64,000 bases of DNA from Bradysia coprophila (Eukaryota > Arthropoda > Insecta > Diptera > Sciaridae). The stretch covers positions 4,278,001-4,342,000 of the forward strand of contig NW_023503555.1 of NCBI RefSeq assembly GCF_014529535.1, read 5' to 3'. The notes beneath the pieces were generated by a model that made no database searches, had not been told where the DNA came from, and worked only from the letters and a program-made list of their open reading frames with translations. The position numbers were made by a program, and so were the translations under genes. Shown here in pieces: positions 48,656-59,104 of the stretch; the first letter of the stretch is position 1; every line of letters starts with the position of its first letter.

Positions 48656-49498
48656 TTCCTTCGAAAGAGAACTTTTAAACTATCTACTCAACATGGACGT
48701 AACATTTGTCTGCTTGGAGGAGCGAAAAATGTTTAACTTTGCATAGATATCTAACGGCAAGCACATGACCAGTACTATTTCCAATCTTGTACTTCAATTA
48801 TTTTAACATTCTAAAGGTCCATATAACCCAGAGCTTATCATTATTTTTTGTCGTCGTTATCGATAACAGATGAGTAACCGTATGTGACAAGTTTTCTGGC
48901 AAATTGAGTAAGCTCGAAAAGCTTACTGAAATAATGCGTACATTGGGTGCGGCAGAAGTAATTCATTACATGAGTGATCAATTTGTGATACGAGCCAAAC
49001 TCACAAGTGTAGTTTACGCCAATTTTACGGTGGCAGCTCCATTGTCTGTTTTCTCTGAATTTATGGATCACAGAGATGTACAGGGAGCCAATCAAATGAT
49101 AAAATTTCCGTTACGGTAATTATTTGAACTTGCCTTATTGGCACTTTAGGTGTCAACACCATTAGCAAAGATGCGTCAAAAATGTGTGGAAAAATGAGAG
49201 ATAGAAATGAGATCGTGATCTTTGCTTTTTCATAAAAAGTGACACACGCTACAAGTGCTATTATGATTATATCGAGAATACCGATCAATTGGCCATTACG
49301 TGTCCCTGTCCCATGGCAAATTAAAATAACAAATTATATTTCCTTCTCTATCATATCATATCAATCTATACAAAATGTATAATTGACGTCGTAGGTGCGT
49401 CTCAGAATTTGAATTTTAAGTGAAGCTGCGTTAATTTGATCTTCACACTTTCCATATTGAATTTTTAGAGCAATTATAGTGTTGACGTTCACAGAATT

Positions 49499-49728
49499 TT
49501 ATATCAAGAGTTAATTTCAGAAACAGACGTGTCACATTAGCGACTCGTAAGAAAAGTGAAATTTCATTCATTTGGTTTCGTTTCAAAGTGGATGACTTTT
49601 CTTAGTTTAAAACAAGAAGCATCGTATGGCCTGTTCGAGACGAAGCTAAATGAATGAAATTTCATTTTTCTTATAATTCGCTAATGTGACATGTCTTGTT
49701 TCTGCATTTAACTCGTCATATATCTGGT
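49499..49728. mobile_element. TIR element of ~230 bp
   Basis: 49499-49580 and 49645-49728 are inverted complements: AATGAAATTTCA-rich core, CTAATGTGACA and the ends TATATC / GATATA-like. No coding content. Arms are about 80% identical. Confidence 0.65.
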
Positions 49729-50780
49729 ATCAAATAAAGTAAAATCATCCGAAGGATTTATTTCATCACAGCAGAGTCTTAAAGAGTGAAGAAAGAATTT
49801 TTCGCTCTTATCTTAATCCAGGAAAATTTTAGTCAAAATACTGAAAATGTTTAAGGTAGTGGCCACACTTTATTATCGATGAATTCATAGTTTTCATTCC
49901 AGTTCACGTGCCGGAATTTCGCAATACTAATTAAAATCCGATGAAGAAGCAAGTGCCTCTACTTAATTGGATTACTTTAACAATACACTCACAGATGTTT
50001 TTATCTTGGTGACTAATCACAAAACATTTATTTTTCTTTGAATCATTAAAAAAAAGACGACAACGTGCATTTTTCATGAATTGACTATGAAAGCAAACAC
50101 AATAATTGGTAATGAAGTGGGTGTTTTATCTGCAATCTACAATCAATATATGTGAAGGTGAAAGATTCGTGTTCGTATCATTTAGGATTCACATATGTTT
50201 TCACTAATTTTACGGTTCATTTGAACAGATTCACCTTAGCTATTTCCTATGCAATCTTGGTGAGTAATACTCACTCTCTTTTATGAAAACACGTCGTGGA
50301 CGGATTGCAAATAAAATACACGACAGTGAAACAAAGTCAATTAGTCATCAAACGACTCAACACTTAGCTTATAATTGAGTCTAATTACGGTACTCACTCT
50401 GATTATATTTTTCTTTAAATTAATTTAATTATAAAAACCACGACTTGTATAATGTCCCGTGTTAATTCGATGTTGTAATAAAATTTTTTTCGCTTAATCT
50501 ATTGTAGCACAACTATAAAATTTGTAATGTTGTCTCCGTACACGATAAACTTTCAATTCGTGGTAAGCACAAAAAAAAAATTATCGAAAACACACCATAC
50601 AATTGCAGCGAAAAGTGATAACATGCTGTTCCATATTTGATGTGTAGACTGATTATGCCATTCACCGAACGGAAAATATTAAACATTTTGGCTCAACTCC
50701 CGAAACATGCATCGAATAATTGCTTTCAGGCTCATCATGCTATTGTGGAAATTTTGAAGAAAATTCTAGACTCTAGGTTT

Positions 50781-51195
50781 GAGCATAGCACTGCTCCTAG
50801 CATTAACATCGAAAATATTTAGAGGACGATGGTATCAGAATAGACTGAAAGTCAGTTTGCATTTCTTTCATTCAGACATGAGTCGTGTTAATTGGTGTAA
50901 GTGCACACGCATACATGTATCAAAGTTTCCAGGCTTTTTGACATCTGACATACGAGTGTTAATGCTAGGATCTGGGGTATGAAACCCTTTATAGTTACAA
51001 GCACAACACTGTTTCTGGCATTACGGAATTAGCAGGCGTCAAATTTGTAGATTTTAATTATAAGAGATTGTTTGTATAGTACATTACTCGTACAACGAAC
51101 ATAACTCATCAATCTATACAAAATAAACATTGATTCTACTGTGATTTCACAAGCCTCCCAATAGTTTATGCGTCAACGCTAGGAGCAGTGCTATG
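50781..51195. mobile_element. Element with inverted GCATAGCACTGCTCCTAGC ends
   Basis: The left end GCATAGCACTGCTCCTAGC is mirrored by CGCTAGGAGCAGTGCTATG at 51177-51195. A third, partial copy (TGTTAATGCTAGGATC) lies inside near 50957. The region between contains no recognisable protein. Confidence 0.6.
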
Positions 51196-51811
51196 TTACA
51201 AGTAAAACAATATATGTCCACTATGACACAGTTTTCTTAGCTTTCTTAACGACTACTATAGCGCTAAATAAAACGTTCTTACTCGAACAGTCACAAACAG
51301 TTACTGGTATCTTCTCGAAACTACATCATCACATCTGCCTGTAGTGTATCGACCATCATGATATCTAGTCGCGTTACGAATTATGAGCGTGTTTCTCTTT
51401 CTATGGAATCTCCCTTCTGTTCCAAGTTCAAAGATCGTAAATTCTACTTCAAATAACTACTTTCTGTTGAACAAAGTCAAATTTGCGTTTATTAGCGCCC
51501 ATTTAAAACATTCGGTTATCGTTACTCACATTTTACATTGACGTATCAACCGAGTTGATTCCGTGATATCAACAGATAGCAGATAACAAAACTTTAAAGG
51601 TACACTGTCTTCGTCAATATTAAATGTATGCGCAAGACCTGTGGCAGTTGCACCTGCTGATTTGAATACTTTTTAAACGATCCGAAAATAAGTCGACAGG
51701 AAACAAGGAAAATTTCTGCAACCGATTTACAAATTATGTACGGTCGATAGCGGGCGAGCTGTCTCACAAAAGCGTGTGGTTCGACATTTTCGCCCTACAT
51801 TTTTGCGGAGA

Positions 51812-51948
51812 TACAGTGAACGACATCTCAAATGTCTCACTGTCAAATTTTTCTGAGAATTTTATTGTGTCATTGCAAATTCACAATGACATTCTTTGAA
51901 AAAAATGACAGTGAGACATTTGAGATGTCGTTCACTGTAGGAACAAGG
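51812..51948. mobile_element. Near-perfect 137-bp hairpin MITE
   Basis: TACAGTGAACGACATCTCAA at the left is mirrored exactly at the right end (TTGAGATGTCGTTCACTGTA), and pairing continues through CTCACTGTCA into the centre. Arm identity is close to 100% over about 35 bp, suggesting recent activity. Confidence 0.8.
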
Positions 51949-52164
51949 GGTTTCTGTTTATCATTTTTCGCGTTTGTACTTTGGGAATGGAGATATTCTA
52001 TATTAGATGTTAGTGTCGAAGAACTCAAACACGAAACACTTCACACTTTCTCACGTACTACAATAAGGTAAGTAATCAAACACGCTCCATGTAAACCATG
52101 TCTGATATAGTAAATAAACCGAAATATTTACATCATGATGGTACTGATGTACATTAAATGGTAC

Positions 52165-52215
52165 GGTTGCTCAATCGGTTAGAGCATCGCATCGCTCAGG
52201 TGATTCCTTAAGCTA
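52165..52215 (+). repeat. tRNA-like box-A fragment
   Basis: GTTGCTCAATCGGTTAGAGC resembles a tRNA D arm and box A. The following CTCAGGTGATTCC recurs near 33845 in the window. No anticodon stem or box B follows, so it is a fragment of a second SINE type rather than a tRNA gene. Confidence 0.45.
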
Positions 52216-52439
52216 TATAACATTCACAGTTTTTCAACTTTTTGACTCTCATTTTGGCCCCAATTTGTGTATTTAGATTCTAGGCAACGAAGCATCAAAC
52301 AAAATTTAAAAAAAACCCTTGAAGGTGTCGCAAGTCGTTGTGTTGTTACATACAAAATAACTGATAATGTTTGGGGTAGAAAAGAAAATATGGGAAGATA
52401 AATTTATCAAAGCAAAATTTTATAAAGAAAATTTTAGAG

Positions 52440-52800
52440 GGATTCTCTTGAAAAACGGTGCCATGAATAATCCCCCAGTCCAAGAGCATCCACAGCGTGT
52501 CCGTTAACTTCCAATCTAATATTTTCCATTTCAATTTCATCCAGTCCAACAATATCCACTGTCCATTTTCATCGAGTCCAATAACATCCACGCATTTTGT
52601 ATAAGGAAAATCTTTTTGTATAAGGAAAATATCCCTGAGATGGCTGGATATTATTGGACTGGATGAAATTGACGTGGATATTATTGGACTGGATGAAAAT
52701 GGACAGTTGATATTATTGGACTGGACGATATTGAACTGGACGCTATTAGATGGGAAGTTAATGGACGCTGTGGATGTTATTGGACTGGGGAATGCGCGTT
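52440..52800. repeat. Inverted arrays of a short TTGGACTGGATGAA repeat
   Basis: On the plus strand, 52655-52800 contains repeated ATTATTGGACTGGATGAAA-type units. 52477-52600 contains the same units in reverse complement, so the two arrays face each other. Open frames across them encode Trp/Leu/Asp-rich repeats on opposite strands, consistent with a repeat rather than a gene. Confidence 0.65.
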
Positions 52801-52802
52801 AC

Positions 52803-53070
52803 GAATATTTCCCTAGTTACACAAGCCGTACATGGTGGTGTGGGGTATCATTTGAAAGGTAATTTTATGTGCTTTTGGGGCAAATATGGTCTTATGGGGT
52901 TTGGATGTATATGCGATGAAATATGGGCACTTAAACATTTTAACTTCTCATATTTCATCGTAGATGCTTTCAAATCCCCATAAGACCCTATTTGGCCCAA
53001 AAGCACATAAAATTACCTTTCAAATGATACCCCACACCACCATGTACGGCTCGTGTAACTGGAGAAATAT
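52803..53070. mobile_element. Hairpin element with ~110-bp arms
   Basis: 52814-52915 and 52960-53060 are inverted complements with only a few differences (shared TACATGGTGGTGTGGGGTAT, AGGTAATTTTATGTGCTTTT). The outermost part of the right arm (about 53035-53095) is also duplicated in tandem at 53130-53200. Confidence 0.75.
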
Positions 53071-53252
53071 TGGTAAGAAAAGTGCAAATTTTCGGTAGAA
53101 AACTTCAACTGCACATATTTCAGTGACACCCCACACAACCCTATACGGCTCTTGTACCCGGACCAATTTTGGTAAGAAAAGTGCAAGTTTTCGGTTTTTG
53201 ATCAACTTTCACCAGTCACACAAGCTTCGAAGAATTTTTTTGAAAGTGGTTT

Positions 53253-53346
53253 TGGCTTCTAGGGCCGAAGTCCTTTCTAGGCACATATAAAAAAGTCCAT
53301 TGGAAAATGGGTCCGATTTCGGTAGGCGGTTTTTCAAAAGAATCCC
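53253..53346 (+). repeat. Dispersed repeat also present at 31493-31605
   Basis: Contains CTAGGCACATATAAAAAAG, CCGATTTCGGTAG and TTCAAAAGAATCCCTCTT in the same order as the 31.5-kb copy. A reverse fragment (AGAGGGATTCTCTTGAAAA) lies at 52437. Confidence 0.55.
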
Positions 53347-54109
53347 TCTTAGCAATATTACAAGTGTTGTAATTTTTTCAGTGCGCGTCAATACGGGCTT
53401 AAAACTGAAAGCGGTACGCAAACCGACTTTTTGGAGCTGATCAGTATGATCAGCATTCAACAAGAATCAGTAGAACGTCGTGTCTGGATTGTTTATCGCA
53501 CTGTCTTTTTACCAAAAAAGTGAAAAAGTTTGTTGCTTTTTTAACTTGATTTTTGGACCGAAAGGTGAATAATTTCGGGAAAAAGTGGGTAAATTTTGGA
53601 GAAAACTGAACGTCAAATACGTATTTGGGCGATGTCTATCCTTTTTCTCATTATTGTTCTCAAATGAATTGAACTTCATGCTTTGAAAGTTAAGTAATTA
53701 CAACGCTGTAAACTTGGGGAGGTAACGAAAATCGCCATTTTACTAGATACGCGGATTCCCAAAAGTATCGCCAAAAAAATTAAATCACCAAACAAAATCG
53801 CACTTTGAAGAAACGCCAAGAAAAGTCGTCATAGTGTGAAGAAATGGCCAATTAACTCCGACTCACTATACCCAGCGAGCGATGTATTTCAATCACTATG
53901 CATCCTAGATTACGCTAGGCCAACCAGTTAAGTGGTAAGGGACAATCACACAAGGAGCTGACCCTCAATTGAGGTACAGTCCGACTAACTACAACATTTA
54001 GGTTCAGAGTATACATTCAAAAGATCCCCTGAGAGATTCACCAATGCATTATAAGTTATCCGATCTCCTGAGAGATTCACCAGAGCCTTAGAGGTGAGGA
54101 AGAAATGAC

Positions 54110-54360
54110 CAATAACTTGCCTTTTTTCTTTTTGGCGTTTCTTCACGCTCTGGATATTTTACTCGGCGTTCCTTCACACTTTGTCGATTTTTCTTTGCGT
54201 TTCTTCACACTTTGGCGATTTTTTTTTGTGATCAATCATCACCAAAAATCATCAGTGTGAAAAAACGCCAAGAAAAATCGACAAAGTGAGAAACGCCAAA
54301 AACGAAAAAATTCAGCTAATTTGCGTTTCTTCACACTTTGTCGATTTTTCTTGCCGTTTC
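54110..54360. repeat. Degenerate ~32-bp repeats in both orientations
   Basis: GGCGTTTCTTCACACTTTGT-type units recur at about 54138, 54170, 54200 and 54320, and in reverse complement at 54265-54300. Further copies lie at 53800-53830. The motif GATTTTTCTT accompanies them. Confidence 0.65.
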
Positions 54361-54780
54361 TGTTGTCGCATTGCCAAAGTATGTCTCTGAAGTACCTGCG
54401 AATTCTAACAGAGAAAATATTTTTGAGCTGTGAAGTTGGTTCTCAACAAAATAGATCGATGAACTTAGTGATTCTATGACCAAATGTACTAGAAATGTAA
54501 TGGAATGTACACGAAAATCTATTAAATTTTAGCTTTAGTTTCCAAACAAGAATTCCCTATTTTCTGGTGACATAACTTCACTCTGGTGGAGCATCCATGA
54601 AATGGAGAATGAAACGAACATGACACGTACGATTCGATTGTTTCATCAATAAAAGAGCTGTCACATTTTTTTTAGACTTATATCTGCCTAGAACGATAAT
54701 GTCGATGTTAGCCCTCTAGGTCAAATTTGGTGGTCTCTGTTCTCAATAGATAAAATAGCGTATGACCCTATGTTCTAAAT

Positions 54781-54862
54781 AATTATTTTGACGATTTGGA
54801 TTATGTACGCCTTTGGGCTTCGGCTCGGTACATAGCCTCCAAATCGTCAAATAAAATTTTTA
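54781..54862. repeat. Small hairpin with TTTGACGATTTGG ends
   Basis: ATTTTGACGATTTGG and CCAAATCGTCAAAT flank a 45-bp centre containing GGGCTTCGGCTCGGTAC, much more GC-rich than the surroundings. A related centre motif is near 1100-1120. Confidence 0.55.
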
Positions 54863-55468
54863 GACAGAAGCAGAATCTACTATTATTGTAATCATTAGCG
54901 TTAACAGTTGCTAATGCTCGAAAGATTAAAGTAATAACGCGCTACTAGGTACAAGCGTCATTATGGTATTGAGCTTTAACATTATCATTAGGCCCCATCT
55001 AGACTCTGTTTTTAAATTGTTTGATTCAACAATAATTGGTTCACTGGTTCAGTTGTTGACTTTTAATCGCATACAGTTTTCCACGTCAATGAATCCTTAA
55101 TCCAAATAAAAAATCAGTTAGGTGATGTGTAGTAGTTCTGGGAGATAAGATGGAACTAAGCTTTTGTGGCTTTTCCTGATTTTGTTCTGCATCGAATTAG
55201 CCCCGTCATCAACTGAATTTTTCATTGTACAAAATTTTGGTAACGAGTAATTATGTGAAAGTTCACTTTTTACGTAACCCTCTCTAGCAAACAAATTTCA
55301 TTTTGACGCTGTCAAAATACCACCTTATTTCTTTGTTTGTAGAATCATTCATACACTGTTGACTGCACGAAAGTGCCTAAAATCGATCGTCGACAGATGC
55401 GTATACAACTTTTCATGATGAGGGCTTAAATTATAAGAAAAATTCCGCAACTTATGCCCAAGGCATAT

Positions 55469-55584
55469 TATTGATGTTTTCAGTTTATTTCCGTTCTCAT
55501 ACAAAAGTGCTATGATACTTGTAATGTAAGGCATTGCGAGTTTCAGTTCGGTACCGCCCGCTAAACCGTACATCGAAATGGATG
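55469..55584 (+). pseudogene. Broken copy of the DUF1091 gene
   Basis: This stretch matches exon 1 of the intact DUF1091 gene (57195-57300) in DNA and, in part, protein: it reads QFISVLIQKCYDTC, against QFISVALQKCYGSC. It has a 1-bp loss between the Cys-rich part and CGCCCGCTAAA, which shifts the frame. It is then cut off by a 1.1-kb TIR element that begins at 55585. No start codon, upstream exon or downstream exons were found, so it is a partial dead duplicate. Confidence 0.7.
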
Positions 55585-56708
55585 CCCGGGTAAAAATGTC
55601 GGACTCATGAGACCACGAAAAAAGTATTCTCAACGGTCTCATTTCGGTCTAAAAATGGTTGGTAGTCTCAATGCAGTCTCAAAATATTTTTTTTGTGTGA
55701 TTTTTTTTGGATGAACAAATTGTCATTTTCGAGATCTATTGAGTCCGAATGAGAAGTCTCTTTTCGAGTATTTTTTGATGGAATTGTCGAGACTAAGTGA
55801 GCAGTCTCACAGTGGATAAGTTTACAGACCGCATGAGACCGAATGAGAAGTCTCTTTTCTGGTATTCTTTGACGGAATTGTCGAGGCTAAGTGAGCAGTC
55901 TCACCATGGAAAAATTTTCAGATCGCATGAGATCGAACGAGTAGTCTCTTTTCGAGTATTTTATTCGATTGCTGAGACCGACTGAGTGGTCTCATTTGAC
56001 GAAAATATTTTCTTCAACTTTTGAGGATCTGAAATGAGACCACTCATCCAGTCTCACAACGTCTAACAATTTCAAAATGAGACCACTCATCCAGTCTCAC
56101 AACGTCTAACAAATCCTGAAATGAGACCACTCATCCAGTCTCACAACGTCTAACAATTTCAAAAAGAGACCACTCACTCAGTCTCACAACGTCTAACAAT
56201 TTCAAAATGAGACCACTCATTCAGTCTCACAACGTCTAACAATTTCAAAATGAGACCACTCATTCAGTCTCATGACGTCTAACAAATCTAAAATGAGACC
56301 ACTCATCCAGTCTCACAACGTCTAACAATTTAAAAAATGAGACCATTCATTCAGTCTCACGACGTCTAACAAATCTGAAATGAGACCACTCATCCAGTCT
56401 CACAACGTCTAACAAATCCAAAATGAGACCACTCATCCAGTCTCACAACGTCTAACAGATCCTGAAATGAGACCACTCATCCAGCCTCACAACGTCTAAC
56501 AAATCCGAAATGAGACCACTCATCCAGCCTCGAACATCCTCCATAAATCTTTGAAATGAGACTCTCATTACTTTCGGATGAATTCCGATGAATTTTTGGA
56601 TGAATTATCGGTCTCAAAGGTTCGAAATAACAAGACTCATCCAGTCTCATCTCCATATAAAAATTTCAGTCTCAAAAAGGTCTCACCGACACCTTTTTTT
56701 TACCCGGG
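55585..56708. mobile_element. TIR element filled with a GAGACC-rich satellite
   Basis: Its ends are CCCGGGTAAAAA and TTTTTTTACCCGGG, with pairing continuing as TGTCGG / CCGACA. The interior consists of repeats: two to three ~80-bp units at 55748-55985, then about twelve ~43-bp units. No transposase is encoded. It interrupts a degraded DUF1091 copy. No clear target-site duplication could be read, because the left and right flanks are dissimilar beyond TG. Confidence 0.75.
56033..56540 (+). repeat. Satellite array, ~43-bp unit, about 12 copies
   Basis: The unit reads TGAGACCACTCATCCAGTCT then CACAACGTCTAACAA followed by a short variable A/T-rich end. Most copies are over 90% identical. GAGAC and its complement GTCTC both recur, so every unit can form a small hairpin. 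The whole array lies inside the CCCGGG-bounded element. Confidence 0.9.
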
Positions 56709-57005
56709 TGAAGTTTTAGTCCATTGAGGTTAGACACTTTTGCTCCTAACCCACAATTCCTTTGGCTTACAACCTACATACGTAAATAACTATTAGTTCA
56801 TAATCTGCCGACGCTTTCTGATATTTTTCATCTGATATATCTCTAAGCCAATGTTTCGCCTGATCGTATTGCGAGTTGCAGAGTAACACTCACTAAAAGA
56901 TACAAAGTAAAAAAAACTGCTGGTTCAGTTAATACTAATTTTCACGCGCGCGCAATTTTCCACTTCGATGCTCCTCCGCAATATTAAATTAGTCCACAAT
57001 CCGAA

Positions 57006-57014
57006 TATATAAAG
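57006..57014 (+). promoter_or_regulatory. TATA box of the DUF1091 gene
   Basis: TATATAAAG lies 49 bp upstream of the start codon at 57063. An initiator-like ATCAAAC sits about 20-25 bp further on. This supports the chosen start codon. Confidence 0.6.
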
Positions 57015-57062
57015 TCTGCTGTATAATCAAACCTATTTAGTGGTGACGATTCTGACGATGCG

Positions 57063-57817
57063 ATGAAATTGGTAACAAGGATGGTGGCGTTTCTGCTCTT
57101 TATGTTTTTTATCGAATTCATAAATACGGATAAGGTGCAGCACCTTATCTCTCTAAAAACAACTCTCTTCGCTATAGAGTCTCCCTTATTTTTCCAGTTT
57201 ATTTCGGTTGCCCTTCAAAAGTGCTACGGGAGCTGCAATAAAAAGTATTGCAACGCCACAATTCGATGCCGCCCGCTAAATCGTACATCAAAACTGGTCA
57301 TAATGGACTTTTATATTCATCCAGGCGTTAAAATGGACGCGCCGATCAACGTAATTTCCAGTGGGCTACACGCACAATCTAATTTACAAAACAATCTTAC
57401 ATCGAATTACAGATCGAAATAATTGTATACAAAAAGTTCAGAACCGAATACCGTCAGCATATGTTGAGAACGAAGGTAGAGGTATGTAGTCAACTTAAGA
57501 CGATGGATCATCCATTATTTAACTACTTCAGTAGTTATTGGAAATTTACTGGAAATTTCTTAGACGCGTGCCCGATTAGCGTAAGATTTGAAATTTGGAC
57601 ATCAAGTATAACAAGTAACTACAAGTGAAATTACGGCTTTCAGGGTCATCGTTATGTTAAACCGTACGTGTCCAATAATAACTACTCTCCATTAGTGCCA
57701 GTAGGTGAATGGAAAGTGGATTATATTCTATCGAAAAGTATCAACAATTCAGAAGAATTTCTTGCTTCGTGGACCGATTTTTATGAAATTAAACCTACCG
57801 GTGCTGTGGAGTTTTGA
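57063..57817 (+). CDS. Secreted DUF1091 / MD-2-related-type protein
   Basis: Exons are 57063-57350, 57413-57580 and 57644-57817 (introns 62 and 63 bp, both phase 0), giving about 209 residues; this is the family's usual length and gene structure. A signal peptide (KLVTRMVAFLLFMFFIEFI) is followed by a Cys-rich start (QKCYGSCNKKYCNATIRC), LNRTSKLVIMDFYIHPGV and INIEIIVYKKF. Exon 2 carries VEVCSQLKTMDHPLFNYF and ACPIS; exon 3 has LVPVGEWKVDYILSK and ends KPTGAVEF. The pattern of Cys residues and the ...CPxxG...P.GEW order match DUF1091, a dipteran family related to lipid-binding ML proteins and to CheA/CheB proteins. The assignment rests on my memory of the family pattern. Ligand and tissue are unknown. 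Left unspliced, the frame would stop at 57422. Confidence 0.86.
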
Positions 57818-57962
57818 ATTATCGTTTAAATTATTAAAAGTAATTGGTATGGGTGATTGTTTTCTATTAAATTCTATGAAACCAGTTGGAAAAATTCATT
57901 ACTACGTCAGATATCCATTTAGTCTAATGTCTAAGGTACAAAAGATTTATATATAGAGTCCA

Positions 57963-58104
57963 TGAGGGGTCGTTAGGCAAATGGCCGCTAACTTTAAATT
58001 CAACGGTAAAGTGGACCATAAAACTAAATTCGCCCTAGGAAACGCGTTAACATTTGCTTTAAAGTTGAATTTACAGTTTGCGGCCGTTTTGCTAACGACC
58101 CCTG
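57963..58104. mobile_element. 142-bp hairpin MITE
   Basis: AGGGGTCGTTAGGCAAATGG and CCGTTTTGCTAACGACCCCT are inverted ends. Pairing continues through GGCCGC / GCGGCC and TTAAATTCAAC / GTTGAATTTA. The open frames on both strands across it are mirror images. Confidence 0.8.
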
Positions 58105-58117
58105 TTAGCCTCGCGCT

Positions 58118-58294
58118 GTGGGTAAGTTCTAGTGCTGCATTTAGTACGTTGCAAAAGCGTAACGTTAAAAAACCGGGCGCTGCCGCTTCCATATGGTGAG
58201 AGGTAGTCTACCTCTATGTGGTGAGCTCTAGTGTTGCATTTAGTCCGTCACAAAAGCGTAACGTCAAAAAACCGGGCGTTGCCACTTCCATATT
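58118..58294 (+). repeat. Tandem duplication with TAACGTTAAAAAACCGGGCG core
   Basis: 58118-58200 and 58220-58294 are about 85% identical. The sub-motif GTTGCTAAAGCGTAACGTTA (or close variants) also occurs at 2357-2380 and 58400-58425, so it belongs to a dispersed family. Confidence 0.65.
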
Positions 58295-58922
58295 AATTTG
58301 CACTTAACGTGAATGCTTGGGGGAAAGGTATGAGCAATCAATAGGCTCTGTTAAAAGATTTTTCACTTTTTGTCTCGGGCTTTCCTCAATCCTGGTCCGT
58401 TGCTAAACCGTGACGTTAATAACCCGGCTGTGCCATCTGATGATTCCATATGATGTTCTATGAACTTTTTGTAAAACTAGAAATGGAAGCATCGCATTCC
58501 TAAACTTCGTTTTCAAACAATTTCTTAATTTATATGCACCGCGTAGCTCCAGTGTGCGTTACAATTTTAAGGAGCTACAATTCGATCGAAACGATGACAG
58601 AATACTTACAAAAGAACTGATATCGCCTCAAAAACCACTTACAGTGGAAGTGTGAAGCAGGTTCTTTTCATCCTTAAATCTCGTCCTCATTCCGATTCGG
58701 GAGAACGAAAGATGATTGTTCTGAATTGTTTTTAACGAAACTCGCCGTTTTTATGATGGTTCAGTTAGGGTACATGAGTTTTCTTCAAATAACAATTTCC
58801 AGCGGGAATCCCTAACCCATTTTTGAGAATCGAAGTTTTAGTGTCAACCAGGAACTTGCGGTTGAGATTTGCATTAGTAGATGAACAATTTCTTAAATCT
58901 CCCGTGTAAAAATTATTGCTCT

Positions 58923-58945
58923 ACGTCACGTGAATCACGTGACGT
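58923..58945. promoter_or_regulatory. Palindromic pair of CACGTG E-boxes
   Basis: ACGTCACGTG and CACGTGACGT flank a 3-bp centre, so two TCACGTGA-type bHLH sites sit in a 23-bp palindrome. It lies 35 bp upstream of the first bases related to the foldback element. No gene start is near, so regulatory use is speculative. Confidence 0.35.
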
Positions 58946-59104
58946 GATCGTGGAACAACAAGAGCTAAAATTATAAATTTGTTCACATACCCCTCTCCGT
59001 GACGAAGTGACCCACAATGTTGAGCTTTACTTGGATCTAGCGGCGTTACATGAACGGCGAAGAAACGAAACCCTCAAAAAACAAAGAAGTGACCCACAAA
59101 GCAT

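Larger units (their letters stand above)
48656..55340. other. Gene-free interval rich in inverted repeats
   Basis: No coding exon can be supported. Elements with inverted termini lie at 49499-49728, 50781-51195, 51812-51948, 52440-52800, 52803-53070 and 54781-54862, and tandem repeats at 53060-53215 and 54110-54360. The promoter of the CRAL-TRIO gene should lie just above 48655; no TATA box is evident there. Confidence 0.55.

Noticed and set aside
52346..52862. Trp/Leu-rich repeat proteins on both strands
   Set aside because: The open frames are created by facing arrays of a short DNA repeat, and both strands read the same way.
56033..56540. CRISPR array
   Set aside because: Direct 43-bp repeats have no unique spacers; they are back-to-back satellite units in a eukaryotic genome.
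57981..58199. Alanine/leucine-rich small membrane protein
   Set aside because: The frame spans a 142-bp hairpin MITE and the following duplication. The opposite strand has an equally good frame.
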